A stretch of 7,496 nucleotides of DNA from Christensenellaceae bacterium (lineage in GTDB: Bacteria; Bacillota; Clostridia; Christensenellales; DTU072). Under the pieces are notes generated by a model that was given only the letters and a program-made list of their open reading frames with translations, did not search any database and had not been told where the DNA came from. The stretch lies in contig JAISKW010000063.1 of NCBI GenBank assembly GCA_031260775.1, forward strand, positions 1 to 7,496, given 5' to 3'. The translations under genes and the position numbers were made by a program. Shown here in pieces: positions 5,989 to 7,496 of the stretch (the stretch's first letter is position 1; the number at the start of each line of letters is the position of its first letter).

Positions 5989-7496
5989 ATGGCAAACCAA
6001 TTCGTATATCATTTTGAAAAAGCCGACGCCTCCGACAAGGTAAAGTTCGGCGGCAAGGGCGCAAACCTCGCGGGTATGACTCAGTTAGGAATTCCCGTTC
6101 CTCCCGGCTTCACTATCAGCACCGAGGCATGTCACCAGTACTATAAGGACGGGGCAAGCCTTTCGAAGGCGATTTTTGACGAAACCCTGACCGCCGTTAA
6201 GGTTTTGGAAAAGAAGCTCGGCAAAGAGTTCGGCAGCAGCAAAAACCCCCTCCTTGTTTCGGTCCGCAGCGGCGCACCCGCTTCGATGCCCGGTATGATG
6301 GACACCATTCTTAACTTAGGCTTGACCGACGCGTCGGTTATCGGGCTTGCCGAAAGCTCGGAGAACCCCCGCTTCGCTTACGACTCGTACCGCCGTTTCA
6401 TTCAAATGTACTCCGACGTCGTTGAAGGTCTTTCAAAGCATACCTTCGAAAAAATCATTGCGGCGTTCAAAAAAGAACTCGGCATTGTAAGCGACCTTGA
6501 ATTCACTGCCGAAAACTTCAAAACTCTCGCGGTAAAATTCAAAGACTTCTTCAAAAAGGAAAAGGGCTTCGATTTTCCTCAAGACCCCGTTTCGCAGTTA
6601 AAAAAGTCAATCGAAGCGGTTTTCGCATCGTGGAACAACGAAAGGGCGATTATCTACCGCCGTATGAACAACATACCCTCGTCGTGGGGAACAGCCGTTA
6701 ACGTACAATCCATGGTTTTCGGCAACTTTGGTAACACCTCCGGCACCGGCGTATGCTTCTCGCGTGACCCCGCCACCGGCGAAAACGTTTTCTACGGTGA
6801 ATATTTATTGAACGCGCAAGGCGAGGACGTCGTTGCAGGCGTTCGCACCCCCGAGCCCATCTCCAACTTAGCACGCGACAACAAGGACGCTTTCGACCAA
6901 CTCTACACCTACGCAAAGAACCTTGAAAAGCACTTCAAGAACGTACAGGATATGGAGTTCACCATCGAAAAGGGCAAACTCTTTATGCTCCAAACGCGTA
7001 ACGGCAAGAGAACCGGACACGCCGCAGTGCGCATTGCCGTTGAAATGGAAAAAGAGGGCATCATCTCCAAAAACGAAGCTCTTATGCAAATCGAAGCCAA
7101 ACAGCTTGACGAGCTTTTGCACCCCGTATTCGACAAAGGCGAGCTTAAAAAAGCAAAGAAACTTGCGCAGGGCTTAGGCGCATCACCCGGAGCGGCGGTC
7201 GGCAAACCCGCATTCTCCGCCGAGGAAGCCAAAGAACGCCGCGAAAAAGGCGAAAAGGTTATCTTGGTACGCTTGGAAACCTCCCCCGACGATTTAGCCG
7301 GTATGTCCGCCGCACAAGGTATCCTTACCGTTTTAGGCGGCAGAACCTCGCACGCCGCCGTTGGTGCCCGCGGAATGGGTAAGTGCGGCGTTTGCGGCTG
7401 CGGCGCGCTGATCATCGACTCCACCGCTAAAACCGTTAAAATCGGCGACAGGACTTTCGGAACGCAAGACATCATTTCGATTGACGGTTCAACCGG
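5989..7496 (+). CDS. ppdK: Pyruvate phosphate dikinase, N-terminal 502 residues (3' end cut by window)
   Basis: PPDK interconverts ATP + phosphate + pyruvate and AMP + pyrophosphate + phosphoenolpyruvate in the cytosol, serving glycolysis or gluconeogenesis in anaerobes. The start is fixed by an in-frame TAA at 5974 and the first ATG after it, giving MANQFVYHFEKADA. Visible ATP-grasp landmarks: GGKGANLAGM (21-30), SVRSGAPASMPGMMD (91-105), SGTGVCFSRDP (251-261), GEYLLNAQGEDVVAGVRTP (270-288) and LQTRNGKRTG (334-343). The phosphohistidine domain begins after about residue 390 and carries TSH455AAV; His455 has the same number as the catalytic histidine of C. symbiosum PPDK. The PEP/pyruvate-binding barrel, about 370 further residues in the family, lies past the window. 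Its catalytic-loop block departs from the usual sequence. No Shine-Dalgarno precedes the ATG. It is divergent from cbiM and functionally unrelated to nickel as far as I can tell. Confidence 0.97.
   Translation, partial: MANQFVYHFEKADASDKVKFGGKGANLAGMTQLGIPVPPGFTISTEACHQYYKDGASLSKAIFDETLTAVKVLEKKLGKEFGSSKNPLLVSVRSGAPASMPGMMDTILNLGLTDASVIGLAESSENPRFAYDSYRRFIQMYSDVVEGLSKHTFEKIIAAFKKELGIVSDLEFTAENFKTLAVKFKDFFKKEKGFDFPQDPVSQLKKSIEAVFASWNNERAIIYRRMNNIPSSWGTAVNVQSMVFGNFGNTSGTGVCFSRDPATGENVFYGEYLLNAQGEDVVAGVRTPEPISNLARDNKDAFDQLYTYAKNLEKHFKNVQDMEFTIEKGKLFMLQTRNGKRTGHAAVRIAVEMEKEGIISKNEALMQIEAKQLDELLHPVFDKGELKKAKKLAQGLGASPGAAVGKPAFSAEEAKERREKGEKVILVRLETSPDDLAGMSAAQGILTVLGGRTSHAAVGARGMGKCGVCGCGALIIDSTAKTVKIGDRTFGTQDIISIDGST

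Noticed and set aside
6909..7475. 188-codon open frame on the minus strand inside ppdK
   Set aside because: It is fully antisense to a highly conserved PPDK coding region, has low-complexity Ser/Pro/Ala content and shows no family motif; a codon-bias shadow.
1..7496. CRISPR array, insertion sequence, tRNA or rRNA
   Set aside because: No regularly spaced repeats, transposase, terminal inverted repeats or RNA-gene signatures were found; coding density leaves only short gaps.

Overview
The window comes from an anaerobic, probably fermentative bacterium. The reasons are a multi-cluster iron-sulfur flavoprotein, pyruvate phosphate dikinase, nickel-insertion genes and ECF-type metal transport in 7.5 kb of tightly packed genes. 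The large oxidoreductase and the dikinase resemble proteins I associate with gut-type Clostridia, and the dikinase is collinear with the Clostridium symbiosum enzyme. Several starts lack a good Shine-Dalgarno sequence, so I do not fix the phylum.

Left part (1-3194, + strand): the last 36 codons of hypB, then a 900-residue FAD/NAD(P)/Fe-S oxidoreductase of the GltD/NfnB type, then hypA. Gaps are 24 and 11 bases, so the three look like one operon. HypA and HypB are the nickel metallochaperone pair. The oxidoreductase between them carries a cysteine-rich N-terminal module, a ferredoxin-like cluster, a GltD-like core and a C-terminal ferredoxin-like cluster. Its second nucleotide-binding fold has a glutamate where NADPH-specific relatives have arginine, which suggests NADH.

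Middle part (3315-5844, - strand): a complete three-gene ECF nickel/cobalt importer in the order cbiM-cbiQ-cbiO, converging on hypA across 120 bases. CbiM is fused to a PDGLE (CbiN/NikN-like) domain. Facing hypAB, and without a visible cobalamin riboswitch in the short leader, nickel is the more likely substrate. Import (CbiMQO) and insertion (HypAB) would then form one nickel-supply locus, but no nickel enzyme lies in the window.

Right part (5845-7496): a 144-base divergent control region with two opposed sigma-70-like promoters and two inverted repeats, then the first 502 codons of ppdK, cut by the window edge. Its catalytic histidine is present, but the surrounding, usually invariant block has several substitutions. 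The best candidates for new biology are the hypB-oxidoreductase-hypA arrangement and the paired inverted repeats in the divergent promoter region.
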